Below are positions 15,272 through 23,322 of a stretch of DNA of 64,000 bases, piece by piece. The notes beneath the pieces are model-generated. The model made no database searches. It saw only the letters and a program-made list of their open reading frames with translations, and was not told the DNA's origin. The translations under genes were made by a program, and so were the position numbers. Where the stretch lies: NCBI RefSeq assembly GCF_045209745.1, contig NZ_CP109273.1, positions 5,518,001-5,582,000 on the forward strand. Direction: 5' to 3'. How positions within the stretch are numbered: the stretch's first letter is position 1; each line of letters opens with the position of its first letter. This DNA comes from Micromonospora sp045209745 (lineage in GTDB: Bacteria; Actinomycetota; Actinomycetes; Mycobacteriales; Micromonosporaceae).

Positions 15272-17869
15272 TCAGGGCAGAATCTCGACGTACCCGTCGC
15301 TGCCGTGCACGCGGATCCGCTGCCCATCGGCGATCAGCCGGGTGGCATCGACCACGCTGACGACAGCGGGTAGGCCGTACTCGCGTGCGATCACCGCGCC
15401 GTGTGTCATCAATCCTCCGACCTCCGTCACCAGGCCGGTGATGGCGACGAAGAGGGGCGTCCAGCTCGGGTCCGTGTGGGTGGTGACGAGGATGTCACCC
15501 GGTTCGAGATCAGCCTGGGCCATGTCCAGGATGACGCGGGCGCGCCCTTCGATGGTGCCGGCAGAGACCGGTAGGCCGACCAGGGCGCCGGTCGGAACGT
15601 CGTCGCGTCGGTACGCCCCGGTGATGACCTCGCCATCCGAGGTCAGCACCCGGGGCGGCGTGAGCGCCTGGTACGACCGGAACGCGTCCCTGCGCTGCTG
15701 GACGAGCTCGCCATCGACCTGGTTCGAGCGCACGACGTCGTGGAGCTCCTGGAACGTGAGGTAGAAGATGTCCTCCTTCTCGGGGAGCACGTTGGCCTGC
15801 ACGAGGCGCTCGGCCTCGTCGAGCAAGGCCTGCTTGTAGACGAAGTAGCGGCTGACGATGCCGTACTTCGGGTACTCCCGATAGCCGATGAAGGTCCGGA
15901 CCTGGTCGATCATCCGCTTGGTCTCGTCGGCCTTCTGCTCCCCGTCCGGCAGTGCCCGCAGGCGTTCGAGCACCTCCTGTTCCTTTTTCTGCGCCGCCTG
16001 CCGCCCCTCCTCGAAACGCCGCGCGGCGGCGCCCGGCTCGAAGAGTTTGATGTTGTCGAGGATCAGGGGCACGAGCGTGGTGGGACGTTCGCGCCAACGC
16101 GGCCTCGTGATGTCGATCTCGCCGACGCAGCGCATGCCGTACCGGTCGAGGTAGGACTCGAAGGCGTCACGCGCTTCGGTCCCGCCCGCGAACTTCGGCA
16201 ACTCGTCCAGGAAGTCGTCGTCCTCGACGCCCCGCAGGAACGCCACCACCTCCGGATGCGGGCGGATCACGTCGGCGACGTCGAGCAGCGCCAGTCCCAT
16301 CTCCGACGTGACGTTGCCGGGGGCCGACAGCGTGAGGGTGTCGGCCGCGTTCTTCTCGCCCAGCCATTCCCGCAGCTGGTCGTTGAGCCACCAGGTGGCC
16401 CCCATCCCCGCCATGATCGCCTGCATGCTCAATGGATCACTGAGGTTCCGCTTGTGCTCCTGGAATGCCTCCAGCAGGAAGTCGAACAGCGCCACTCCGG
16501 TCAACGTCGCGATGTCGCGCCGCAGGGCGGCGATGGACGTCTGGCTGCGCTCGACCAGCTCGGAGACGATGGCCGGATCGGTCTCGATCGGGGCGGGTGC
16601 GCCGCCGACCGTCGGACCGACGGGACCACCGTCCGGGAGCGTCGGGACGAAGTCGGGGCGGTCGAGGACGATCTCCAGCGCGTCCCTGATCAGCGGATCG
16701 GACCTCCCCATCATCTCCAGGAAGCCGGCGCGGCTCGTCGGCGATGCGAGCAGCCGGGTGGCGTCGACGAACAGCCTCCCGCCAGCCTCGTGCGTCGACG
16801 CTATGGCCGTCAGCTGCCACATGGAGAGCCCCAGTGGCTTCATGGGGTCGGTCATCATCTGCTGGTGACCGACGGAGAGGTAGACGTGGTTCCCCCCGTC
16901 GCCAGTCGCGGGGATCGGGAACAGCGTGGTGATCGGCCGGCTCTGGACGATTTGGAAGTCGTCGTCGACCAGGCACCATTCGATGTCCTGCGGGCGGCCG
17001 AAATGCGCTTCGATCCGTCGCCCGAGCTGGACGAGCCGCACGACCTGCGCGTCCGTCAGCGCTGGCTGCTCCTGCCGCTGCGGGTCGATCGTCACTTCCT
17101 GAGTCCCGCCAGTGGGCAGGGCGTGGATGGCACGCTGTTTGGCAGCGACCGTCCTGGCGACGATGCCGCCGTCGCGGACCGTGAAGACGTCCGGGTTCAC
17201 CAGGCCGGAGACCAGGGCCTCGCCGAGACCGAAGCTGGCGTCCACGGTGGCGAGCTTCCGGTTGCCCGTGACAGGGTCGGCCGTGAACAGGATGCCGGCC
17301 GCAGCCGGGAAGACCATCTGCTGCACGACCAACGCCATGTCGACCGTACGGTGGTCGATGCCGTTCCGCAGGCGGTAGGTCACAGCCCGCTCGGTGAACA
17401 ACGACGCCCAGCACCGGCTGACGTGCTGGAGGATCGCCGCCGACCCCAGGATATTCAGGTACGTGTCCTGCTGCCCCGCGAAGGAGGCCGTCGGCATGTC
17501 CTCCGCCGTGGCGCTGGATCGCACGGCGTAGGCGGCCTGTTCTCCGAACTGGGCGAGCGCGCGGGTGATTGCCGCCACCAGATCGCCAGGGATGGCAATC
17601 CCTTCGATGGTCCGGCGGATCTCCGCACTGAGCGCGCGGATCGCGTCCCGGTCATCCGGCTTCAGGCGCGACAGCTGATCGAGCCGATCGTTGATCGGCG
17701 CCGCTTCCGCCATGATCCGCCGGAAGGCGGCCGTCGTCACGCAAAAGCCAGCCGGTACGCGAATGCCGTCGATCCGCGACAGCCCGCCCAGGTGTGCGGC
17801 CTTGCCGCCGACGACCGCGACCTGCGTCTCGTCAACCTCTTCAAGATCCAACACGTACTGCTCGATCAT
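15272..17869 (-). CDS. rph: rifampin phosphotransferase (rifampicin-inactivating dikinase)
   Basis: The ATG at 17869 has GGGAGG eight bases upstream and gives 865 residues, the usual size for RPH. Domains: an ATP-binding domain (1 to about 320; VGGKAAHLGGLSRIDGI, YAVRSSATAEDMPTASFAGQ, ILFTADPVTGNRK, DIEWCLVDDDFQIVQSRP), a rifampin-binding domain (about 330-755) and a swivelling phospho-His domain at the C-terminus. GGLMTHGAVIAREYGLPAVV carries the catalytic His near residue 823. RPH converts ATP and rifamycin into AMP, phosphate and 21-phosphorifamycin. The sequence follows known Listeria-type RPH nearly block by block, so confusion with PEP synthase is unlikely. A rifamycin-associated palindrome upstream points to rifamycin-responsive expression. 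Confidence 0.95.
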   Translation of the reverse strand: MIEQYVLDLEEVDETQVAVVGGKAAHLGGLSRIDGIRVPAGFCVTTAAFRRIMAEAAPINDRLDQLSRLKPDDRDAIRALSAEIRRTIEGIAIPGDLVAAITRALAQFGEQAAYAVRSSATAEDMPTASFAGQQDTYLNILGSAAILQHVSRCWASLFTERAVTYRLRNGIDHRTVDMALVVQQMVFPAAAGILFTADPVTGNRKLATVDASFGLGEALVSGLVNPDVFTVRDGGIVARTVAAKQRAIHALPTGGTQEVTIDPQRQEQPALTDAQVVRLVQLGRRIEAHFGRPQDIEWCLVDDDFQIVQSRPITTLFPIPATGDGGNHVYLSVGHQQMMTDPMKPLGLSMWQLTAIASTHEAGGRLFVDATRLLASPTSRAGFLEMMGRSDPLIRDALEIVLDRPDFVPTLPDGGPVGPTVGGAPAPIETDPAIVSELVERSQTSIAALRRDIATLTGVALFDFLLEAFQEHKRNLSDPLSMQAIMAGMGATWWLNDQLREWLGEKNAADTLTLSAPGNVTSEMGLALLDVADVIRPHPEVVAFLRGVEDDDFLDELPKFAGGTEARDAFESYLDRYGMRCVGEIDITRPRWRERPTTLVPLILDNIKLFEPGAAARRFEEGRQAAQKKEQEVLERLRALPDGEQKADETKRMIDQVRTFIGYREYPKYGIVSRYFVYKQALLDEAERLVQANVLPEKEDIFYLTFQELHDVVRSNQVDGELVQQRRDAFRSYQALTPPRVLTSDGEVITGAYRRDDVPTGALVGLPVSAGTIEGRARVILDMAQADLEPGDILVTTHTDPSWTPLFVAITGLVTEVGGLMTHGAVIAREYGLPAVVSVVDATRLIADGQRIRVHGSDGYVEILP

Positions 17870-17996
17870 TTCGATACCTCCCAGGCTGCCGTGCTCCGTT
17901 GCATTGCACTGGCCGACCGGTCGCCGCGTCCCCCGAACATCGACAACACACCCACGTCGTGCCCCCCATTTCCTCGCCGGTGCTGAGCCCGGCCGC

Positions 17997-18034
17997 CGAT
18001 TCTGCGGCAAGACCCGGGTCTTGCCGCAAGCCCC
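17997..18034 (-). promoter_or_regulatory. rifamycin-associated element (RAE) upstream of rph
   Basis: Read toward rph, the left arm is GGGGCTTGCGGCAAGACCC, followed by GGGTCTTGCCGCA. This gives a perfect 26-bp palindrome at 18003-18028, with the outer six bases of the distal arm diverged. This matches the 19-bp inverted repeat described upstream of rifamycin-inactivating genes in actinomycetes. It lies 134 bases before the rph start. Confidence 0.85.
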
Positions 18035-18172
18035 CCAATGCGCTATACGTTAGAAGTGGCAGGGAGTGCGATCTTCCTGCCTTTGCTTTGTCGCCCGGCG
18101 CGGGCATCCCCGGCGGCACTGCGAATGGTCCAATAAGGCCATCGTGGTGACGCTTCGCTGATGGAGGAACGC

Positions 18173-18547
18173 GTGGACGGTGTGGAACTGCTTCTCGCTG
18201 CCTTGGCGCTAGGTGCCACGACGGGGGTTACCGACGCGACCAGCGCCCTCGTGCGGGATGGCGCCGTCAACCTGCGGGGTCTGGTGCGGCAGAGGCTGAC
18301 CGGCCGTGGCCAGGAGGCGTTGCAATCGTTGGAGGTGGACGGGTCCGGGGTCTGGCAGGTCCGCCTCGCCGAGGATCTGATCCGCGTCGGCGTCGACCGG
18401 GACGAGCAGATCCTCAGCATCGCGCGGGACCTGCTGGCGCGCGCCGAGGCGGCCGGCGGACGGACCGAGATCGGGCATGTCGACCTGCGTGGGGCGCAGG
18501 GCGTCCAGCTCGGCAGCACCAACACCCAACACAACAACTACTACTGA
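18173..18547 (+). CDS. small helical effector-like protein with C-terminal RHIM-like amyloid motif
   Basis: The GTG at 18173 sits five bases after GGAGG, so I prefer it to the ATG at 18161. The product has 124 residues. Residues 1-95 are mostly helical with an amphipathic or hydrophobic start (VELLLAALALGATTGVTDAT). This recalls the small Bell-type (HeLo/HELL-like) effector domains found next to bacterial NLR genes. The last 20 residues, with GVQLGSTNTQHNNYY at the very end, fit the RHIM/BASS3 pattern (V-Q-L-G-x-x-N followed by QHNN). The next gene, 13 bases downstream, starts with the same motif. Inferred role: membrane-active effector triggered by amyloid templating from the NTPase. Confidence 0.75.
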   Translation: MDGVELLLAALALGATTGVTDATSALVRDGAVNLRGLVRQRLTGRGQEALQSLEVDGSGVWQVRLAEDLIRVGVDRDEQILSIARDLLARAEAAGGRTEIGHVDLRGAQGVQLGSTNTQHNNYY

Positions 18548-18560
18548 GGCGGTCGGGCAG

Positions 18561-20078
18561 ATGGGCAGCGGCCAGCCGGACGATCGCCGGTCGCGAGATG
18601 TCGACGCCCGCGACGCCCGGGGCGTGCAGGTCGGCGACAACAACGTCCAGCACAACAACTTCGGCCCGGTGGTGCGGTCGGCCTACCTGGCGGAGGTCCG
18701 CCGGATCGCCCCGGCCCGGCTGCTGAGCCGGGAGGCCGACCTGGCGCGGCTCGCGGCCTTCTGCACGGGCGACGGGCCGGACGCGTACCTGTGGTGGGAC
18801 GCCGCTTCGGGGGCCGGCATGACGGCGCTGATGTCCTGGTTCGTGCTGCACCCGCCGTCGGGCGTGCGGGTGGTGTCGTACTTCGTCGCCGCGGGCCGCA
18901 CCGAACGGGAGAACCGCGCCGCGTTCGTCGACGTGGTGCTGGAGCAGCTCGTCGAGCTGACCGACGGATCGATGCCGGCCCACCTGACCAGGTCAACGCG
19001 AGAGGCGCACCTGTTCGGCCGCTACACGGAAGCGGCCGAGGCGTGCGCACGGCGTGGCGAACGACTGGTGCTGGTCGTCGACGGGATCGATGATCGGCGG
19101 AACGCGTCCGGCGTCGCGGCGCTGTTGCCGGACCGGCCGGTCGGCGGGTTGCGGGTCGTGCTCGCCACGGGCATCGGTTGGCGGGTCCCCGCCGACCTGC
19201 CACAGCATCACCCGTTACAGAAGTCGAGCGGTCCCAGACTCCTGTCGCCATACGTGGGCCCGGCGGAAGAGGCCCGGCTCAGGGCGGAGCAGGCTGGGCG
19301 GGACGACGAGCGTGGTCGGCGGGAGGCAGAGCGGCAACGCGCCGCGGACGAGCTCCGGGATGCGCAGCGGCGGGCCGACCAGTGGCGCTCGGCTGAGGCG
19401 GCGCGGACGACTCCAGCGGCCCGGTTGGCGGCCGTCCGGCGGGCGCTGGTGTTCGTCGGCGGTTGGACGGGCGCCCTCGTGTTCCTCGCCTGCCTGGCCG
19501 GATCCTGGTATGACCTGCGGGTCGCGGGCATCCTGAGCGCCCAGATCGTGGTGGGCGGACTGGGGGCCACGCTCGGGCTTGTGCCGGCCGCGTTCCGGCT
19601 CGGTGCCGCATACGATCCGGCGCCGCGGTCGCCCGCCGCCTGGTTTGCGTCACCCCGGGTCATGGTGGTCCGCGTGGGCGCCGCGCTGACCTTCGGCTGT
19701 GTGGCCGGGGCAGGCGCGGCCGACTACCTCGACGCCCGCCATGACCGGCTGTTGGAGCGGTCCCTCGGCATAGGTGGGGCCCTGCCCTCCTTCGGGGAAG
19801 GGGTGGCGTTCATCTTCCTCGTGCTGGTCGCGCTCGGCTGTGGGTTGGCCGGCCTGCACGTCGCCACCGCGGCCGTCGGTCCGTGGCAGGAACGGCGCCG
19901 GGCGGAGGAGCGCGCGCACCGGGCAGCCACCGACGCGGTGGCCGCCGCGACCGAGCAGGAGGCGTACGCGGCGATGGCCGCCGACGCGATGTCCGTGAAC
20001 CCGGCGGATCGGACCCAGGCGTACCAGGATCTGCTGGCCCGGCTGGCGGGTCGGCCCCGGCGTCGCCCGCCGCGCTGA
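18561..20078 (+). CDS. STAND-like NTPase with N-terminal RHIM-like motif and C-terminal membrane helices
   Basis: The 505-residue product begins with a charged leader and the motif ARGVQVGDNNVQHNNF (about 19-34), matching the tail of the upstream protein. A STAND/NACHT-like domain follows. The P-loop region is DAASGAGMTALMSWFVLHPP (80-99), in which the usual Lys of GK(S/T) is Met-87. Walker B is RLVLVVDGIDD (168-178). An Arg/Glu-rich coiled coil (about 235-285) leads to four predicted membrane helices (about 296-314, 323-345, 367-388, 413-436) and a charged helical tail. The pair suggests a sensor or signal-amplifying protein that seeds its partner through the shared motif. The degenerate P-loop is unusual and may mean no ATP hydrolysis. 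Confidence 0.8.
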   Translation: MGSGQPDDRRSRDVDARDARGVQVGDNNVQHNNFGPVVRSAYLAEVRRIAPARLLSREADLARLAAFCTGDGPDAYLWWDAASGAGMTALMSWFVLHPPSGVRVVSYFVAAGRTERENRAAFVDVVLEQLVELTDGSMPAHLTRSTREAHLFGRYTEAAEACARRGERLVLVVDGIDDRRNASGVAALLPDRPVGGLRVVLATGIGWRVPADLPQHHPLQKSSGPRLLSPYVGPAEEARLRAEQAGRDDERGRREAERQRAADELRDAQRRADQWRSAEAARTTPAARLAAVRRALVFVGGWTGALVFLACLAGSWYDLRVAGILSAQIVVGGLGATLGLVPAAFRLGAAYDPAPRSPAAWFASPRVMVVRVGAALTFGCVAGAGAADYLDARHDRLLERSLGIGGALPSFGEGVAFIFLVLVALGCGLAGLHVATAAVGPWQERRRAEERAHRAATDAVAAATEQEAYAAMAADAMSVNPADRTQAYQDLLARLAGRPRRRPPR

Positions 20079-20128
20079 GACCCGTGAGGAATTGATCATC
20101 TCTCGCACATCGGCTAGCGTGCGCGTCC

Positions 20129-20638
20129 GTGAACCGCTCTCGAATTGCCACCGCGCTGCTGATCCTTGCCGCCACGACGGCTCTCACCGCCTGCGGTGAC
20201 CAAGACACGGCGACGACCGCCGGATCCACGCCGCCTGCCCCCACGGCCGCCGCCGCAACCTCAGCGGACGCCTCCCCGACCGCCGCGCCGGCCTCGTCGG
20301 TCGCGACGGGCGCCATGAGCGACAAGAAGCTCTGCGAGACGGTGAAGAAGGCCAGCGACGAGATGAAGGCGGAGGTCCTGAAGGCCGCCATGGCTGGTGA
20401 GCCGTCGGCCGCGGATTACAAGAAGATCCTGACGGAGCTGGAACAGAAGTTGACCACGGCAGCCTCGACCGGCGGTGACACCAAGCTGGTCGCCGCCCTG
20501 AAGGAGTTCGGCGCCCAGGCGTCCAAGGCCGCAGCGGCGGCGGACCCGGCAACCGCTGCCGACAACCCGGCCTTCGAGAAGGCCGGCAAGGACATCACCG
20601 CCGCGTGCAAGGCGGCCGGGATCAGCGTGATTTTCTGA
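20129..20638 (+). CDS. Ala/Thr-rich lipoprotein, unknown function
   Basis: This 169-residue protein has a GTG start, a signal peptide (MNRSRIATALLILAATTALT) and a lipobox TACG. An Ala/Thr/Pro-rich linker to about residue 60 is followed by a helical domain with two Cys (KKLCETVKKASDEMK; ITAACKAAGISVIF at the end). It is 50 bases after the NTPase gene on the same strand and is followed by a hairpin terminator, so it could be co-transcribed with the amyloid pair. No family recognised. Confidence 0.8.
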   Translation: MNRSRIATALLILAATTALTACGDQDTATTAGSTPPAPTAAAATSADASPTAAPASSVATGAMSDKKLCETVKKASDEMKAEVLKAAMAGEPSAADYKKILTELEQKLTTAASTGGDTKLVAALKEFGAQASKAAAAADPATAADNPAFEKAGKDITAACKAAGISVIF

Positions 20639-20658
20639 CCATAGTGGTCTATTCATCG

Positions 20659-20695
20659 TCGGACGGCCCCTCTCTCAGGCGAGGGAGCCGTCCGA
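20659..20695 (+). terminator. hairpin terminator after the lipoprotein gene
   Basis: Arms TCGGACGGC and GCCGTCCGA enclose a second paired stretch CCCTC/GAGGG, giving a stem of about 14 bp. No T-run follows, which is usual in this GC range. Confidence 0.7.
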
Positions 20696-20942
20696 CAATG
20701 AACGTGCAGGGGCGTTGGTCAGCCGCCAGCGAGGCGATCTGGTTCCCAGGCGTTCATGAAGTCACCATGCATGGACGACGGCTTGCCGGAGGAGAGGCCG
20801 CGCACCAGAACTGGTTACTCCCGGCGTTCTTCGGGGTGTCCACCTGCCTCTTGGCGCAATGCCGTTCAGTTAAGGCATCAGGGCTGGTCAGCGCGGTGAG
20901 CTGACGAGGGGTCGACCGGGCATCGGTGCATTCTGCGACTCT

Positions 20943-21218
20943 GTGCCTGCGGCGAGACCTTTCTTCGCGCTGGGCGGCTGGATGGCCCTGCCGGCCTCCG
21001 AGGACACCGGCCTCCTGCTCGCCGCGAACGCGGTCAGCGAGGGCTACTTCACCCGCGAGTACGGCCTGCTCTACCGCAAGTGGCCCGGCCAGGTCACAAG
21101 CCAGGCTGCGCACCGGGAACCGGCCGAGTACCAGGCGCGCATGGGAATCATCGAGGCCAGAGCCAACGCCCTGGCTTCGATGATCCCGCACGGCTTCGCC
21201 GGTAGCGCTACGGCGTAG
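20943..21218 (+). pseudogene. probable gene fragment of unknown family
   Basis: The frame encodes a natural-looking sequence (FFALGGWMALPASEDTGLLL, then AVSEGYFTREYGLLYRKWPG and QVTSQAAHREPAEYQARM) but has only a weak GTG start at its N-terminus. It stops right at the junction with an oppositely oriented gene fragment. It is most likely an internal or C-terminal piece of a larger protein. The preceding 240 bases hold a terminator and an IS-end-like GCAATGCCGTTCAGTTAAGG (about 20856-20875), with no gene. Confidence 0.4.
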
Positions 21219-21224
21219 CCCGGG

Positions 21225-21461
21225 TAGCACGTTGCGCCCCAACAGCTTCTGCTCGACCCGGTCGGCCACCTCGTCGTGCCCGGCCCCGCGGAGCAGCCTC
21301 ACCACCCGATCGAGGGTGAGATCCGCGCCGCCGACGAGCTGGTGCGCCGAGTACAGGTGACCTCGGACGCGGTGGATCGTCTCCAGCGCCTTGCTTAACT
21401 CGCCGAGCGCTTCGACGGTCGTGTCATCGACCCTCGCCTGCCGGGAGTGTTCCTCGTCCAC
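21225..21461 (-). pseudogene. 3'-truncated actinobacterial hypothetical gene
   Basis: From GTG 21461 the minus strand encodes VDDTTVEALGELSKALETIH, VRGHLYSAHQLVGGADLTL and VADRVEQKLLGRNVLPG. This is the well-conserved N-terminal part of a widespread actinobacterial protein of unknown function (alternating pattern ARGHLYSxHQLxGxADLxL...LxGRNVxPG). The conserved continuation (WTFQxVEEYDD-like) is missing: after GRNVLPG the sequence becomes unrelated, at about 21225. The gene is therefore cut by a rearrangement. Bases 21462-21673 hold no gene I can support. Confidence 0.65.
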
Positions 21462-21673
21462 TGATGTGTCATGACCTGGTATATCGCCCGACTTACCCCT
21501 GTCTCTTCTCGTTTGAGCTGGCGAGGCTGAGGGGCTGGCCCGCGGTGCACCAGCTGGGCTCGGTGTGGCCACTGGTCATCGTCTTTCACTTGAGTGGCGG
21601 ATTTCGGGGAACGGAGTGCGGGTAAGCCGTTGTGCCGCTCGTAGAACTCGCCACCTGACCTGATCAAAGACGG

Positions 21674-22966
21674 TTAAAACCCGAAGGAGTTGAACGGCTC
21701 TGGGTCAACACGGAAGACACGGGTGATGTCGGCCAAGGCGCCGGGACGGTGGGGGCGGATGCGTCCGGCCGCAGCCAGGACAGCAGCCGACATCCCGCCG
21801 AGATACAAGGAACCGAGCGCCTGGATGTCCATCGTGAGGTCAGGCCGCGCATTAGTGGGAGAACACGTTGCGCCCTCGGGGGTAACTACCAGGTGCCAGA
21901 CGCCAGTGTTGCCCGGACACATGGTGTCAGCATCGATGGCGATCGTCAGATCCGCGGTGCTTTCGTAGGCACGCGCGGCCAAGGCGGTCGGTAGGTCCAG
22001 GATGCGAAGCCACAAGTTGTCAGACTGCCGAGTGATCCGCATCGCGCGTGGATTGCGCAGTAGCCAGCGAAGCGGCTCGTCGATCGGCCGAGACGGTGTC
22101 ACGACCTTTCGGGTGAGATCGAAGTCGGTCAGAAGCATCCACATCGCGCGGTAGGCGTCCGAGCTCACCGCCTGGAAGCCGTCGACGACGAGCGTTCCGG
22201 CGTGTTCCAGGGCCGGCGACCACGGCAGCCGGAAATTCGCAACGCCGTCAAGCTTGCCTTGCGGATTGCGATGCACCAGATACCGCATCGATCCGTCAGA
22301 GCCGGCGGGGTCATCCGTCAGACCCGCCCACTGGTCGGGCTGGGGGGCGAGTTCACCGACCTGACGATGACGGATCTGCTCGTGGATCTCCGGCCAGGCC
22401 AGCCGCGCCGTCGCGGCGTCCACCAGCTCCAGAGAACCCGACGCCGGCTTTCGATCGATGAACATGGCATCGCTGCGTTCCAGCTCCCATCGAACACGCA
22501 TCGTCGCCGGAGAAAACCCGAAACGTCCGTAAATTCCGCCCTCGCTGGCACTCAGGGCCGCCAGCGGCTCGCCACGCCCGAGGGCCTCGTCGAACATCGC
22601 CTGCATGATGCCGCGGAGGAGTCCCTGCCGGCGGTGGGTCGCGATCACCCCCGTCGCAGTGACACCGCCGAGCGGAACGGGACGCAGGCCGGGGGCGGTT
22701 ATGGCCAGCGAGACCATCGCCGATCCGCCCACCAGCTTCCCGTCAACGAAAGCGGCCTGGGGATGGAAGTGATCGGCCATCACCTCGTCGGCCCAGCACT
22801 CCAGCTGCTGATCGGTCGCCGGCTTGTTCGGCTGAGGCCATGCCTCGGGGCCGCCGTGCCACGCTGCCGGTGCCGGCTCCCAGTTCGGCAGTCCGTTGGC
22901 GAACGGCAACACCTTGAGGTAGTCGACTGCCTCGGCTCGGGTTATGGGTCGGATCTCGATCTTCAC
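21674..22966 (-). CDS. Eis-type GNAT N-acetyltransferase
   Basis: The 430-residue protein has two GNAT lobes and a C-terminal SCP2-like domain, the Eis architecture (usual length about 400-420). The acetyl-CoA segment is VTATGVIATHRRQGLLRGIM (about 100-120). A conserved Tyr in GGIYGRFGFSPAT corresponds to the general acid. The last residue is Phe (NSFGF-stop), whose free carboxylate serves as base in Mycobacterium tuberculosis Eis. Eis enzymes acetylate amines such as aminoglycosides, lysine residues and polyamines; the substrate here is unknown. It is transcribed alone, facing away from a 356-base stretch without a convincing gene. Confidence 0.88.
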   Translation of the reverse strand: MKIEIRPITRAEAVDYLKVLPFANGLPNWEPAPAAWHGGPEAWPQPNKPATDQQLECWADEVMADHFHPQAAFVDGKLVGGSAMVSLAITAPGLRPVPLGGVTATGVIATHRRQGLLRGIMQAMFDEALGRGEPLAALSASEGGIYGRFGFSPATMRVRWELERSDAMFIDRKPASGSLELVDAATARLAWPEIHEQIRHRQVGELAPQPDQWAGLTDDPAGSDGSMRYLVHRNPQGKLDGVANFRLPWSPALEHAGTLVVDGFQAVSSDAYRAMWMLLTDFDLTRKVVTPSRPIDEPLRWLLRNPRAMRITRQSDNLWLRILDLPTALAARAYESTADLTIAIDADTMCPGNTGVWHLVVTPEGATCSPTNARPDLTMDIQALGSLYLGGMSAAVLAAAGRIRPHRPGALADITRVFRVDPEPFNSFGF

Positions 22967-23322
22967 GGCCCGTATCTTTCAGATCCACCGGGGCTGGTGC
23001 AACGAGGATTCGGAGCCCCACCACACGCCCCTGGCTATGACCACAGGCTGCGAAGGCAAAGTCCACAACCTCCACGTGCTGCTCCGGGGCCGGCAGCACC
23101 TGCCGCCGCAGGGCCTTCGCCCCCAAGCACACCGAAGACCTTGGAAACCCGACCTCGGCAGCTTGCTCACCAGCGACGAGCCATGACCCCCTCTGGCGTC
23201 GCCTTCGACCACGAGCAGGCCCGGCGGGAAAGGCTTGACGGTCGACGGGTCTTTTACCCGCGAGCCGTAGTAGATGCGCATGCTCTTGAAGGGGTGCCTG
23301 CATCAATTCACGGGGGAACGAA
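22967..23322. other. gene-poor stretch between acetyltransferase and saccharopine-dehydrogenase-like gene
   Basis: No full gene is supported. On the minus strand a frame starting at 23281 begins MRIYYGSRVKDPSTVKPFPP, which looks natural for about 40 residues and then becomes Cys/Arg-rich. A second minus frame contains PAPEQHVEVVDFAFAACGHS. These could be pieces of a decayed gene with a frameshift near 23140. I cannot name it. Confidence 0.4.

Noticed and set aside
15740..17986. 748-codon plus-strand frame opposite rph
   Set aside because: It is the antisense shadow of rph; it has no recognisable domain and rph matches its family end to end.
17870..18010. 47-residue N-terminal extension of rph up to 18010
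   Set aside because: It would read through the RAE palindrome region and has no ribosome site; the ATG at 17869 has GGGAGG and gives the family length.
20754..21572. 272-codon minus-strand frame treated as one intact protein
   Set aside because: Only the first part (to about 21225) matches a conserved family; the rest is antisense to another fragment and non-natural in composition.
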